This document shows positions 1 through 7,711 of a DNA stretch of 64,000 nt, in pieces. The number at the start of each line of letters is the position of its first letter. Positions within the stretch are counted from its first letter, which is position 1. The stretch spans positions 140,519 to 204,518 of the forward strand of contig JAHDXT010000004.1 in NCBI GenBank assembly GCA_023384095.1. Direction: 5' to 3'. Below the pieces are notes generated by a model. The model ran no database searches, was not told the DNA's origin, and saw nothing but the letters and a program-made list of their open reading frames with translations. A program made the position numbers and the translations under genes. The DNA is from Hyphomicrobiaceae bacterium. Lineage in GTDB: Bacteria; Pseudomonadota; Alphaproteobacteria; Rhizobiales; Hyphomicrobiaceae.

Positions 1-423
1 TGCGTGCGAGGAGCTCCTTCCGCCGTTCGTACTCCGCCGCCAGCCGCTCGAGATTGGCCTCGGCGTGGCGGACGGCGGCGCGGGCGACGGCGATCTCCTG
101 CGGGCGGGAGCCGGCCTCCAGCGCCGCCAGCTCGGCGGCGAAGGCCCGTGCCTCAGCCTCGCGCAGGGCCACCTCCTGAGCGAGCTCCGTGCTCTCGAGC
201 CGTGCTATGAGCTGCTCGGCCTCGACGGGCTCTCCCTCGGATACCCGGCGCGCTTCAACCCAGCCAGGAATGCGAAAGCTCACCTCGACATCCGTCACCT
301 CGACGTTGCCCGACACCCGCAGCAAATCGGTCGCCGGCTGGGGCCTGAGCTGAAAATAGGCAAAGGCGGCCGCAGCGCCGGCGGCGGCGATGAGGGCGGG
401 AATGATCAGCCGGCGCCTGCTCA
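1..423 (-). CDS. HlyD-family membrane fusion protein, N-terminal part (runs off the left edge)
   Basis: Only the first 141 codons are inside the window; the C-terminus lies off the left edge. The ATG at 423 overlaps the stop of the TetR gene in an ATGA arrangement, so the two are translationally coupled. Visible in order: a single N-terminal membrane anchor (residues about 5-24, starting MSRRRLIIPALIAAAG), a lipoyl/biotinyl-like half (VSFRIPGWVEARRVSEGEPV) and the start of a long Ala/Glu-rich coiled-coil hairpin. This is the layout of periplasmic adaptors of the HlyD/YbhG type, which link an inner-membrane ABC or RND pump to a TolC channel. The pump itself is not visible. A TetR repressor directly upstream is the usual arrangement for YbhG-type efflux operons, so control by that regulator is likely. 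Confidence 0.85.
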
Positions 424-1101
424 TGGGGAGCCCTCACCAGCGTTGCCGCCCCCGCTCATCCGCCGCTTGCGCGCCTGCCGTTCGGCTGCCGCGGCGCCCA
501 CGGGCGCAACCGCTCCGAGACCGGAAAGTTGCAGGCTGAGCAGCCGCTCGGCCTCCGTCGGGAGATCGAAATTGCGACCGCTCACCGACCAGCGCAGGAC
601 AAGCCCCTGGACGAGACCGATGACGAGAAAGGCGGCGTCCGCAGCATCGAAATCGCCGCCCAGCGTGCCATTGCGCTGCGCCGCTGCGATCAGCCGCTCG
701 ATGCGCAGATGAAAGCTCTTCATGAACTCGGCGAAGATGACGCGCAGTGCCCGGTTCTCGACGTGAAGCTCGCGCGAGAACAGAATGGCCGGAATTGCGG
801 GCACCGACTGGATCAGCCTGAGCTGCGCGGCCACGATGCCGTGCAACTGGGCAACCGGCTCGGCCGGTTGCCGCTCGACGGCAAGCCAGCGCTGCTGGAA
901 TTTCTCTCCAATGCGCGTTGCGACCGCTTCCCATAAATCCTGCTTCTTCGGAAAGTGGCGGAAGAGGGCCGCTTGGGTCAGGCCAACCGCCTCGGCAATC
1001 TGCCCGGTCGCCAGCCGGTCGGGCCCGAGCTTGTCGGCGAGCCGCAAGGTCGCCTCGACGATCTCTGATTTCCGCTCTTCTGCCGGCTTTCTGACCCGCA
1101 T
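421..1101 (-). CDS. TetR/AcrR-family transcriptional regulator (second of a tandem pair)
   Basis: 226 residues. The N-terminal helix-turn-helix is clear (residues about 10-55, with ATGQIAEAVGLTQAALFRHF and the K-x-D-L-W motif that ends the TetR DNA-binding domain). The rest is the helical ligand-binding domain. The ATG at 1101 has a good Shine-Dalgarno (AAGGAG) 8 nt upstream. It is followed with ATGA overlap by an HlyD-type adaptor, its likely target. Residues such as QLRLIQSVPAIPAILFSREL are closely similar to the matching stretch of the upstream TetR protein (QLGLIMNTPALREMLFSRRL), so the two regulators are diverged duplicates. The ligand is unknown. Confidence 0.9.
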   Translation of the reverse strand: MRVRKPAEERKSEIVEATLRLADKLGPDRLATGQIAEAVGLTQAALFRHFPKKQDLWEAVATRIGEKFQQRWLAVERQPAEPVAQLHGIVAAQLRLIQSVPAIPAILFSRELHVENRALRVIFAEFMKSFHLRIERLIAAAQRNGTLGGDFDAADAAFLVIGLVQGLVLRWSVSGRNFDLPTEAERLLSLQLSGLGAVAPVGAAAAERQARKRRMSGGGNAGEGSP

Positions 1102-1766
1102 CGGTCATGCTCCTTGTGTGTGGTTGCGTGCGGCAGCGCCCGGCGCTGCGATCGCCCGCCGCCTCTGGATGTGCCCGCCAGTGCATCGAGCCTGACCCAG
1201 GCCTCCTCGATGACATCGCCGCCCGATGCGTCGAGAGACCAGCTCAGGACCATGCCCTGCAAAGTCTCGGTCAGCCGGCGGGCAGTCCTTTCCGGGTCGA
1301 GGCGTGACGGGAATTGCCCGGCTTCGATCCCTTCGCGCAAGATCTCGCACAGGAGCGCCCTGAAGCGGCTGCGCAATCTGCAGAGGCCACGCCGTAGCGC
1401 CGTGTCGCCGCGATGCAACCTGCGGGAAAACAGCATCTCACGCAGCGCGGGCGTATTCATGATCAGCCCGAGCTGTATCGCGACAAGCGAGCGCAGCCGT
1501 TCGACCGATGATTGTCCACTCGACAGGATCGGGTCCCACGACGCAGTCATTTGTCGCTCTATGAATTCAGCCGTCGTGCGCCACAGGTCGTCCTCCGTCG
1601 GGCAATACCGGTCCATGACCGCGCGTGTCGTTCCCATCGTCGTAAGGACGTCGGCAGTGGTGACGTGATCGACACCCATTTCGGTGACCAGCCGCAGCGT
1701 CGTCCTGGCGATCTGGTCCGGGAGCCCGTCGGCCGTTCCTGGTGACCGTGACATCTTTTGCCTCAT
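978..1766 (-). CDS. TetR-family regulator (first of the tandem pair) with an overrunning C-terminus
   Basis: 262 residues from the ATG at 1766 (a further ATG at 1754 is possible). It has a TetR-type helix-turn-helix (TTADVLTTMGTTRAVMDRY), but with a D-R-Y-C-P motif instead of the usual Y-Y/F-H-F. The recognisable TetR domain ends near residue 220. The frame then continues about 40 residues into the next tetR gene in a different frame, and that tail (Arg/Ser/Pro-rich) does not look like protein. This suggests a lost stop codon or a 3' frameshift, or simply a tolerated overlap of 124 nt. A perfect inverted repeat at 1768-1791 touches the start codon, so autorepression is likely. Function as a repressor is inferred from family. 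Confidence 0.75.
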   Translation of the reverse strand: MRQKMSRSPGTADGLPDQIARTTLRLVTEMGVDHVTTADVLTTMGTTRAVMDRYCPTEDDLWRTTAEFIERQMTASWDPILSSGQSSVERLRSLVAIQLGLIMNTPALREMLFSRRLHRGDTALRRGLCRLRSRFRALLCEILREGIEAGQFPSRLDPERTARRLTETLQGMVLSWSLDASGGDVIEEAWVRLDALAGTSRGGGRSQRRALPHATTHKEHDRCGSESRQKSGNQRSSRRPCGSPTSSGPTGWRPGRLPRRLA

Positions 1767-1767
1767 C

Positions 1768-1791
1768 AAGTTAGCGTGTGATTACTAACTT
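1768..1791. promoter_or_regulatory. Palindromic operator upstream of the tandem tetR genes
   Basis: A perfect 7-bp inverted repeat, AAGTTAG-N10-CTAACTT, lies directly upstream of the ATG at 1766. Spaced arms of this size at the start of a tetR operon are typical of TetR operators. The site would cover the promoter and the ribosome-binding region. Its use by either of the two regulators is inference. Confidence 0.6.
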
Positions 1792-2108
1792 ACGGCGTGG
1801 CCTGCGTCAAGCTTGTTCTTTGATCACTGATGTTCGGGACCCTCGATCTTTTCCGCGATGCGGTTGGCAGCCCAATCCTTACGGAGAAGATGTCAACGTG
1901 AGGCTTCGCGCTCGCGGACACCAACTACAGCTTTCCGCAATCGAGTTGGAGCGCGTTTGTCGCCTTGAGCTCCGCACTCGCTGGCGAGCTTGGATCTGCA
2001 GTCAGTTTGGGCGGTCCGGTATCGTACGCTTTGCTGGATTGGGAGCGAGCCAGCTTAGAATTGCTTTCTCGACGGGCAAGTCGGGGCCAGTATGAGATTG
2101 GAAGTAAG
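1792..2108. other. Intergenic stretch, no gene recognised
   Basis: Open frames exist on both strands, but none has a recognisable product or a convincing ribosome-binding site. The segment separates the tetR operon promoter from the 3' end of the methyltransferase gene. I see nothing functional in it beyond the promoter region next to the palindrome. Confidence 0.4.
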
Positions 2109-2750
2109 CTATAGGCGCCCTTTGGATTCTCCTTTAATCTCCGATGCACGGAGCGAAATCAGCTTGATCAGGTCATCGACGACGAACCGTGACTCCAGAA
2201 GCTCCAAACCGCTCTCGGGCACGTGCTGCTCGGTATGGCGGTCGAAACCTGCACCGTAAGCCCACGCCATCCAGGGCTCCCACAGACGAGCCAGCGCTGA
2301 GCGCAGAGCTCCCTTCGGGCGTACGTACTCGAGCAGCCGCAGAATGCCGCCGGGCTTGAGAACACGTCCGATCTCGCGCAGGGCCGCAACCTGGCGCTCG
2401 TCGGGCAGCACGCAGAACAGGAAGGATGCCACGGCCGCATCGAAGGACCGGTCCGGCATGTCCAGGCGGGTGACGTCCATCCGGTGAAGCTCGACCGAGC
2501 GCCCGAGCTTCCGTGCCCTTCGGGCGGCACGCGCCAGCATTGCCGGGCTCAGATCGATGCCGACGACCTGCGAATCAGGCGGATAGAAGGGGATGTTGCG
2601 CCCGGTGCCTACGCCAGCATCCAGAATGCGACCCGATACGCCCTGGAAAAGCAGCGGGCGGATGCGGCGATAGCGTCCGTATTCGAACGGAAGATCAAGC
2701 AAATCATAAAGGGATGCGATCCGCTGGTATCGCTCGAGCGTAGAACGCAT
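2109..2750 (-). CDS. Class I SAM-dependent methyltransferase
   Basis: 213 residues from the ATG at 2750 (MRSTLERYQRIASLYDLLD). SAM-binding motif I is clear (ILDAGVGTGRNIPFY), followed by the acidic ribose-binding end of strand 2 (VVGIDLSPAML), motif II/III (SFDAAVASFLFCVLPD) and a post-motif (VLKPGGILRLLEYVRP). This is the UbiE/Methyltransf_11 type, often acting on small molecules, lipids or quinones; the substrate is unknown. The open frame extends 90 codons further upstream, but those residues come from a degraded P-type ATPase fragment (see 2763-2870), so the start at 2750, where the methyltransferase fold begins, was chosen. Its immediate upstream neighbour is a metal-ATPase remnant rather than an intact gene. 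Confidence 0.8.
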   Translation of the reverse strand: MRSTLERYQRIASLYDLLDLPFEYGRYRRIRPLLFQGVSGRILDAGVGTGRNIPFYPPDSQVVGIDLSPAMLARAARRARKLGRSVELHRMDVTRLDMPDRSFDAAVASFLFCVLPDERQVAALREIGRVLKPGGILRLLEYVRPKGALRSALARLWEPWMAWAYGAGFDRHTEQHVPESGLELLESRFVVDDLIKLISLRASEIKGESKGRL

Positions 2751-2762
2751 TCGAATATCCTC

Positions 2763-2870
2763 AAAATGAGAGTGTAGGCCAAGTAAGGTGCGCGACGCCG
2801 CTGCCGCCACGCCCGTGGCGATGCTGGTATCGGCCCCCGCCAGCGCCGGCGCGTCGTTGATGCCGAGCGT
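2763..2870 (-). pseudogene. Fragment of a P1B-type metal ATPase
   Basis: The minus-strand frame encodes LGINDAPALAGADTSIATG, which matches the hinge motif of metal-transporting P-type ATPases; the intact ATPase at 5047-7023 has GINDAPALAAADTSIAMG. Nothing else of the ATPase is readable on either side, so this is a short relic. It is in frame with the methyltransferase gene at 2109-2750, which creates an artificial N-terminal extension. It probably records an earlier deletion or recombination in the metal-resistance region. Confidence 0.65.
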
Positions 2871-2961
2871 AAGAGCAGCGTTCACCACCCGGAAGGTGCG
2901 TGGGAGCAGGCTCGCCCAGACTGGGTTCGATTTGGGAATTCCTCGCCGGGATGCAAGGAAT

Positions 2962-4305
2962 TCAAGGCAAACTGCCGTCCACTGTGAGCGCCAGTTCTTC
3001 GATGGCAGAACCGGCGGCATTGCTTGCGGTTATCACGACGGCGTAATGGCCGGGTGCGACCGGTACCCCCATTATCTCGCCGGTGTCCTGATTAAGTTGC
3101 AAGCCTTGCGGCAGACCCTCGGCGCTGAGAATGGCCGGCTTGTTGCGGATGGAAAGTTGGAGCTGGAACTGACGGCCGACGGTTGCTGTCGCCGCTATGG
3201 GGCCATCGATGAGGGGATATCCAGCCCCCTCGTGCCGGGCCAGGAAGGCTACGAGGCGGCGGCGCGCGTTGGCGCGCAGGTCCACCCAGAACAGGCTGAT
3301 GTCGTAGACGTGATTATTGCCCTGTTCGAATGTGCCGCCGTCGTCGAACAGGTCGGACGGCAAGGCGGGCGATACCAGCGTGTAGCCATGCTCCACGCGG
3401 GCCGTCACGAGATGCGGAACCGGTCGCGAAAAATGCGTTGCCGCGACGCCGAATGGCACCGCGCCCTGATGCAGCCGAGCCGGGACGGGCAAGCCATTCT
3501 CGCGCCAGCTCACCGGGTTCGTGCCGATGAGAGGCATTCCAACGGCCGAGCGCCAGCGTCGCGCAGCGGCATCCCAATAGACATTGATCGCTTCCCACGC
3601 GCCGAATTCCCGATAGCCTTCCGCAAATACCCCCCAGATTGCCACACAGCCGATCTGCTCGGCCGTGGCACACGTTGGAATTCCTGTCAGGTGCCGAGTG
3701 AACACCGTGCGTGGCGTCGGCATACCGGGGAGATACGCAGCCACAAGGCGTGATTGCAGTGGCCTGCCCTGGATCGATTCCATGAGCAGGCGGAGTGCGT
3801 GGTTGCTGCCCTGGCTGTGGGCGACGAGAAAGAACGGCCGCCCCTGGTTCCAATGCTCCACGTAAAAGCTAAAAGCCCGGCGCACGTCCGCATAGGCGAG
3901 ATTCATCGGGCCCTGCAGCGTCGCCTCCTCCTTGTCGTAGACATGGAGAGCGATCTGGCGATAGCGCGGCGCATAAATCCGTGCAATTCCGTTGAAAGGT
4001 GTTGCCTGCGCCATCAGCATGATTCGCCCGGTGGCGATGGCCTGCGGATCGTCGATCGGTACGTTAGCGATATCCTCGCGCATCCCGGTCGTGGGGTGGA
4101 CATAGAAGACGTCGGCGCGCGCCGTTTCTGCCAGATTGCTATAGCCGCTTCCCTCAGGGACAAGGTCGGCTGCCGAATGAAGGCCCGGGTGTGCGAGCCA
4201 GGCATCGAGGCGACTGTAGTCGATATTCGCATCCGAGTCGGATGCGAGTGCAGCGGTGGCACAAACTTGTGTCAGAACGAGCAAGAATAAGAGAATGCGT
4301 CGCAT
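2962..4305 (-). CDS. Secreted DUF3089 alpha/beta-hydrolase-like protein with a C-terminal Ig-like domain
   Basis: 447 residues. It has a Sec signal peptide (residues 1-21, MRRILLFLLVLTQVCATAALA). The DUF3089 region covers about residues 25-350, with the conserved DVFYVHPTT motif near residue 65, a nucleophile elbow VAHSQGS and a late His-containing segment (GNNHVYDISLFWVDLRANA). The family has an alpha/beta-hydrolase fold and is thought to hydrolyse esters; no substrate is established here. The last 80 residues (GLPQGLQLNQDTGEIMGVP) are a He_PIG/putative Ig domain, an add-on often used for surface binding. It is separated by only 3 nt from the upstream DUF6790-like membrane protein, so the two are probably co-transcribed. 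Start chosen by signal peptide. Confidence 0.8.
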   Translation of the reverse strand: MRRILLFLLVLTQVCATAALASDSDANIDYSRLDAWLAHPGLHSAADLVPEGSGYSNLAETARADVFYVHPTTGMREDIANVPIDDPQAIATGRIMLMAQATPFNGIARIYAPRYRQIALHVYDKEEATLQGPMNLAYADVRRAFSFYVEHWNQGRPFFLVAHSQGSNHALRLLMESIQGRPLQSRLVAAYLPGMPTPRTVFTRHLTGIPTCATAEQIGCVAIWGVFAEGYREFGAWEAINVYWDAAARRWRSAVGMPLIGTNPVSWRENGLPVPARLHQGAVPFGVAATHFSRPVPHLVTARVEHGYTLVSPALPSDLFDDGGTFEQGNNHVYDISLFWVDLRANARRRLVAFLARHEGAGYPLIDGPIAATATVGRQFQLQLSIRNKPAILSAEGLPQGLQLNQDTGEIMGVPVAPGHYAVVITASNAAGSAIEELALTVDGSLP

Positions 4306-4308
4306 ATC

Positions 4309-4788
4309 TCATTCCAGATGTTTGGCTGCCCGGTGCTTGAGTGTAAGGAGGCCGAGAAGACTGATGGCGATAAGTGCGTCGACGAAAATCATCTGAAAAT
4401 TGTTTGGTGCGTAATTCCCGTGCAAGATCGTGTCTTGCAGGTGACCGTAGGCGGCACCGAGCATGAAAAAGGACCACCCGAGGCCGGTCGCCAGCCAGAA
4501 GCGGTCACGAATCCAGATGCACAGAAAGCCGAGGATGCCCCAGGCACCATCGTGAAAGCCGACCTCGAACTGGAAATGGCTGCCGGCCTGCCAGCCGATG
4601 GCGGCTGCAGCATAATCGGCAAAGAAGACATGCGGGATGAAGCCAAAGAAGAATCCTAAGAAGCCGACATTGAATACCAGAGAATAGAGCAGGAAAATAT
4701 CGATGATGGCTGTGCGCCTCTTGGGGCGCTTGATTGCGATATGGACGAGTGCCCCCGCGAGACTGAGTATAAGGAAGATGAACCCCAT
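4309..4788 (-). CDS. DUF6790-like four-helix membrane protein
   Basis: 159 residues, almost entirely hydrophobic with about four transmembrane helices. The N-terminal helix is MGFIFLILSLAGALVHIAI, followed by a polar loop KRPKRRT. A conserved-looking acidic/His stretch follows (FEVGFHDGAWGILGFL), then GHLQDTILHGNYAPNNF. The pattern matches a small family of uncharacterised integral membrane proteins annotated as DUF6790. It is the first gene of a two-gene unit with the DUF3089 protein downstream (3-nt gap). Function unknown. Confidence 0.7.
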   Translation of the reverse strand: MGFIFLILSLAGALVHIAIKRPKRRTAIIDIFLLYSLVFNVGFLGFFFGFIPHVFFADYAAAAIGWQAGSHFQFEVGFHDGAWGILGFLCIWIRDRFWLATGLGWSFFMLGAAYGHLQDTILHGNYAPNNFQMIFVDALIAISLLGLLTLKHRAAKHLE

Positions 4789-4996
4789 CCTGATGCCCTC
4801 CCCACTTTGTTTCGATTGGATAGGATGATTATTGACGCACTGAGAATACTTATGGTGATCGGAACGCGAAGCGGTCGCTTCAATATCGAATCAGGTCTTA
4901 GACAAGTCGTCTTGCCTCCCAGCTGCACGCAACAGTCGCCTTGACCGATGTTAAGCCGCGCCTTTGCCCGAGCCTGAAGAGTTGAGCAAATCACAA

Positions 4997-5020
4997 GCCC
5001 CCGCGTCTTCGCGCGGGGGC
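4997..5020 (-). terminator. GC-rich hairpin downstream of the CPG-type ATPase
   Basis: Perfect 9-bp arms GCCCCCGCG / CGCGGGGGC with a 6-nt loop, 27 nt past the ATPase stop codon. On the minus strand the stem is followed by CTTGTGATTTG, which is only weakly T-rich, so termination may be partial. Confidence 0.5.
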
Positions 5021-5046
5021 CCCGTGGCGCCGGCATGCCCTCAGCT

Positions 5047-7023
5047 TCATGCTGCGGCTGCCTTAGGCTGCGCAACGCCTGCTTCAGGCGCTGCCGGACG
5101 CGGCGCAGTGCCCTTGGGCGCGGCCGGCACGCGCAGGAGGCGCACGCCGTTGACGATGACGATCAGCACTGAGAGCTGGTGGATCAGCATGCCGCCCGCC
5201 ATGTGGACGTGACCGCTGAAGACCCCGGCGAGCAGACCCGCCACCGTCAGCAAGGCGATAACGAGGTTCTGGCGCATGTTGCCGAGCGTCGCGCGCGAGA
5301 TCGCCATGGCCTCGGGGATCTTTCTCAGATCGTCCTTGAGGAGCGCAATGTCGGCGGTCTCGATGGCGACATCGCTGCCGGCCGCACCCATGGCGATGCT
5401 GGTGTCCGCGGCTGCGAGCGCCGGGGCGTCGTTGATGCCGTCACCGACCATCGCGACATGCGCGCCCTCGGCCCGGAGTGCCCGGATGCGGGCGAGCTTG
5501 TCCTCCGGCATGAGCCCGGCGTGAACCTCGCCGATCCCGACCTCGCCGGCGATCGCTTCCGCCGCCTCGCGCTGATCGCCGGTCAGCATGACGACGCGCC
5601 GGATCCCGATCTCGCGCAGCCGGGCGATGGCAGCCGCGGCGCCCTCGCGGGGCATGTCCGAGAGGCCGAGGAGGCCGACGAGCCGGCCGTCGAGCGCCAC
5701 CAGCACCGGCGTCTGACCGGCCGAGAGCAGGCGCGAGAGCGCCGCCTCGCCCTCCGGTCCGAGCGGGATACCGAGCTTGTCGAGCAGCCGCCGGCTGCCG
5801 GCGACGATCTCGCGGCCGTCGTGGCGGGCGCGGATGCCCATGCCGGCGTGCTCGTCGAACTCCTCCGGCGTCGGCAGCGTGCCGAGCGCACTTCCCTCCG
5901 CGACGATCGGCCGGCCGAGCGGGTGGTCCGAACCAGCCTCAGCGATGGCGGCAAGTCGCAGCACATCCGCCTCCGCTGCGGTCCAGCGGCCCTCGACCGA
6001 TCCGCCCTGCCCGTTACCGAGCGCGACGACCGTGGCCAGCCGCGGACGACCCTCGGTTATCGTTCCCGTCTTATCGACCGCGAGCGTGTCGATCCGGCCG
6101 GCGTTCTCCAGGTGCTGACCGCCCTTGATGAGGATGCCGCTGCGCGCGGCGCGGCCAATGCCGGCGACAATGGAGACTGGCGTCGAGATCACCAGCGCGC
6201 CGGGGCAGCCGACGACGAGCAGCGTCAGCGCGAGCCGCACGTCACGTGTGAAGGCGAAGGCGAGGACCGCAAGGCCGATGATGGCCGGTGTGTACCATTG
6301 GGCGAAGCGCTCGATCATGCGCTGGGTCGGCGCCTTTTCCTCCTGGGCCTCCTCGACCCGTTGGATGATGCGCGCCAGCGTGGTGTCGGCGCCGACACTG
6401 GTGGCCAGGATGCGCAGGAGGCCATTCTCGGCGATGGTGCCGGCATGGACGCGGGCACCCGGTGCCTTCTCCGCCGGCATCGGCTCCCCGGTGATCGCCG
6501 CCTCGCTGACAGCGGCGGTACCCTCGACGACCTCGCCGTCCACCGGGATCCGCTGCCCGGCCTTGACGAGCACCATCTCGCCCGGCCGCACCGCATGAGC
6601 CGCGACCTCGACCGGCTCGCCATCGCGCAGCACGACCGCCGTGGCCGGCGCTGCACTGAGGAGCTCCTTCAGCGCGCCGCGGGTCTGGCCCATGGTTCGC
6701 ATCTCGAGCCAGGCGCCGAGCATGAACAAGAAGGTGACAGCAGCCGCCTCCCAGACCTCGCCGATGATCAGCGCGCCAACTGCGGCGATGGTGACAAGAA
6801 GCTCGATGCTGAGATGGCGCACTTCGAGCGCCCGCCAGGCCCGAACGGCGATGTCCGATCCGGCGAGCAGGGCAGCGGCCACCATCAGCGCTGTCCACAC
6901 CTCGACCCAGCCGAAGCCGTAGCGCGCCAGCAGGCCCGTGACGATCAGCCCGCCGCTGCCTATTGTCAGCCAGAGACGCCGCCGCGCCGGATGTCCCAGC
7001 GCAGCCTTCATCCTCGCAATCAT
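5047..7023 (-). CDS. P1B-type heavy-metal translocating ATPase with a CPG motif
   Basis: 658 residues. All P-type ATPase motifs are present: TGE actuator motif (178-180), phosphorylation site DKTGTITEG (Asp317), SDHPLG nucleotide-binding motif and hinge GDGINDAPAL. It has no N-terminal HMA domain; a separate HMA protein is encoded directly upstream (7176-7412). The transmembrane metal motif reads GCPGALVIS (residues 272-280), CPG instead of the CPC of Cu and Zn/Cd pumps. The last helix has HQLSVLIVIVNGVRLL, which differs from the Asp-containing motif of ZntA. The protein therefore belongs to a less-studied P1B branch, and metal specificity cannot be read off. It should export a metal ion from cytoplasm to periplasm. 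The C-terminus is Ala/Pro-rich. Confidence 0.9.
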   Translation of the reverse strand: MIARMKAALGHPARRRLWLTIGSGGLIVTGLLARYGFGWVEVWTALMVAAALLAGSDIAVRAWRALEVRHLSIELLVTIAAVGALIIGEVWEAAAVTFLFMLGAWLEMRTMGQTRGALKELLSAAPATAVVLRDGEPVEVAAHAVRPGEMVLVKAGQRIPVDGEVVEGTAAVSEAAITGEPMPAEKAPGARVHAGTIAENGLLRILATSVGADTTLARIIQRVEEAQEEKAPTQRMIERFAQWYTPAIIGLAVLAFAFTRDVRLALTLLVVGCPGALVISTPVSIVAGIGRAARSGILIKGGQHLENAGRIDTLAVDKTGTITEGRPRLATVVALGNGQGGSVEGRWTAAEADVLRLAAIAEAGSDHPLGRPIVAEGSALGTLPTPEEFDEHAGMGIRARHDGREIVAGSRRLLDKLGIPLGPEGEAALSRLLSAGQTPVLVALDGRLVGLLGLSDMPREGAAAAIARLREIGIRRVVMLTGDQREAAEAIAGEVGIGEVHAGLMPEDKLARIRALRAEGAHVAMVGDGINDAPALAAADTSIAMGAAGSDVAIETADIALLKDDLRKIPEAMAISRATLGNMRQNLVIALLTVAGLLAGVFSGHVHMAGGMLIHQLSVLIVIVNGVRLLRVPAAPKGTAPRPAAPEAGVAQPKAAAA

Positions 7024-7175
7024 TGCACTCGGTCCTTCTTTCGATGGCGCGGCCGCGGGATGTGAGACGGCCGCGCAGCAGGTTGCCCTGCGATGTCTGG
7101 GTTATCCGGTCTGGATCGACCCGGATGGAACGGGTGAGGCGGCAGAGGCCTCGCCCCTGCCGCCAGCGGCTCATC

Positions 7176-7412
7176 TCAGCCGAAGGCCGAGGGCCGCGCC
7201 TCGTAGCCGGTTTCGCGGACCGCCTCGACCAGCGCCTCGACGCTCGTCCGGGCCGGATCGTACTCCACCTCGATCTTGCCACTGTTGAACCGGACCTCGG
7301 CCTTCTCCACGCCCGGCAGACTCCGGAGCGCCTTCTCGATCTTTGGTATGCAGGACGGGCAGGACAGCTCATCGCTGCGCAACACGGCCCGGATGATGGT
7401 GTTCTGAGACAT
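7176..7412 (-). CDS. HMA-domain metallochaperone (CopZ-like)
   Basis: 78 residues forming a single heavy-metal-associated domain with the beta-alpha-beta-beta-alpha-beta pattern. The metal-binding motif is SCPSC (residues 17-21), in place of the classical GMTCxxC, and it lacks the preceding Met. It lies 152 nt upstream of the CPG-type ATPase on the same strand and probably hands the metal to it, since that pump lacks its own HMA domain. The ATG at 7412 has a strong Shine-Dalgarno (AAAGGAGG). A long hairpin sits about 20 nt upstream of the start. Confidence 0.85.
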   Translation of the reverse strand: MSQNTIIRAVLRSDELSCPSCIPKIEKALRSLPGVEKAEVRFNSGKIEVEYDPARTSVEALVEAVRETGYEARPSAFG

Positions 7413-7430
7413 GATTACCTCCTTTCTCTC

Positions 7431-7460
7431 AGGGTAGGGCTCGTCTTGGAGCCCTGCCTT
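7431..7460. promoter_or_regulatory. Long inverted repeat upstream of the HMA chaperone gene
   Basis: AGGGTAGGGCTC, loop GTCTTG, GAGCCCTGCCTT. All 12 positions pair as DNA hairpin/RNA stem if two G-T wobbles are allowed. It sits between the promoter region and the ribosome-binding site of the HMA gene, so it may be a protein operator or a leader hairpin. No adjacent MerR, ArsR or CsoR gene explains it. Confidence 0.35.
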
Positions 7461-7711
7461 GACTGAGATCTATGTCGACCCGGCCCACTTCGCGATTGGC
7501 AAAGCCGGCAAGTTCATCTTGCACGAATGCACAGGCAGAACCGCACTGTGTCTGGTGGGACTGAAGACGACAGAGTCCGCCGCAACCTTGCGAGGCCGCC
7601 GGACCGGCAGAGCGAAGCTCGGCTTGGCGCCATGCAAAGATCGACGGCGGAGCGCATAATGCTCCGCCGCCGGGAAATGCTTTAATTATCGGTGAGCTTT
7701 CGCGCCGCCGC

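Noticed and set aside
5179..7065. Long plus-strand open frame of 628 codons
   Set aside because: It lies antisense to the P1B ATPase, whose motifs are complete. Its composition (Arg/Asp/His-rich, no domains) is that of an antisense frame in GC-rich DNA.
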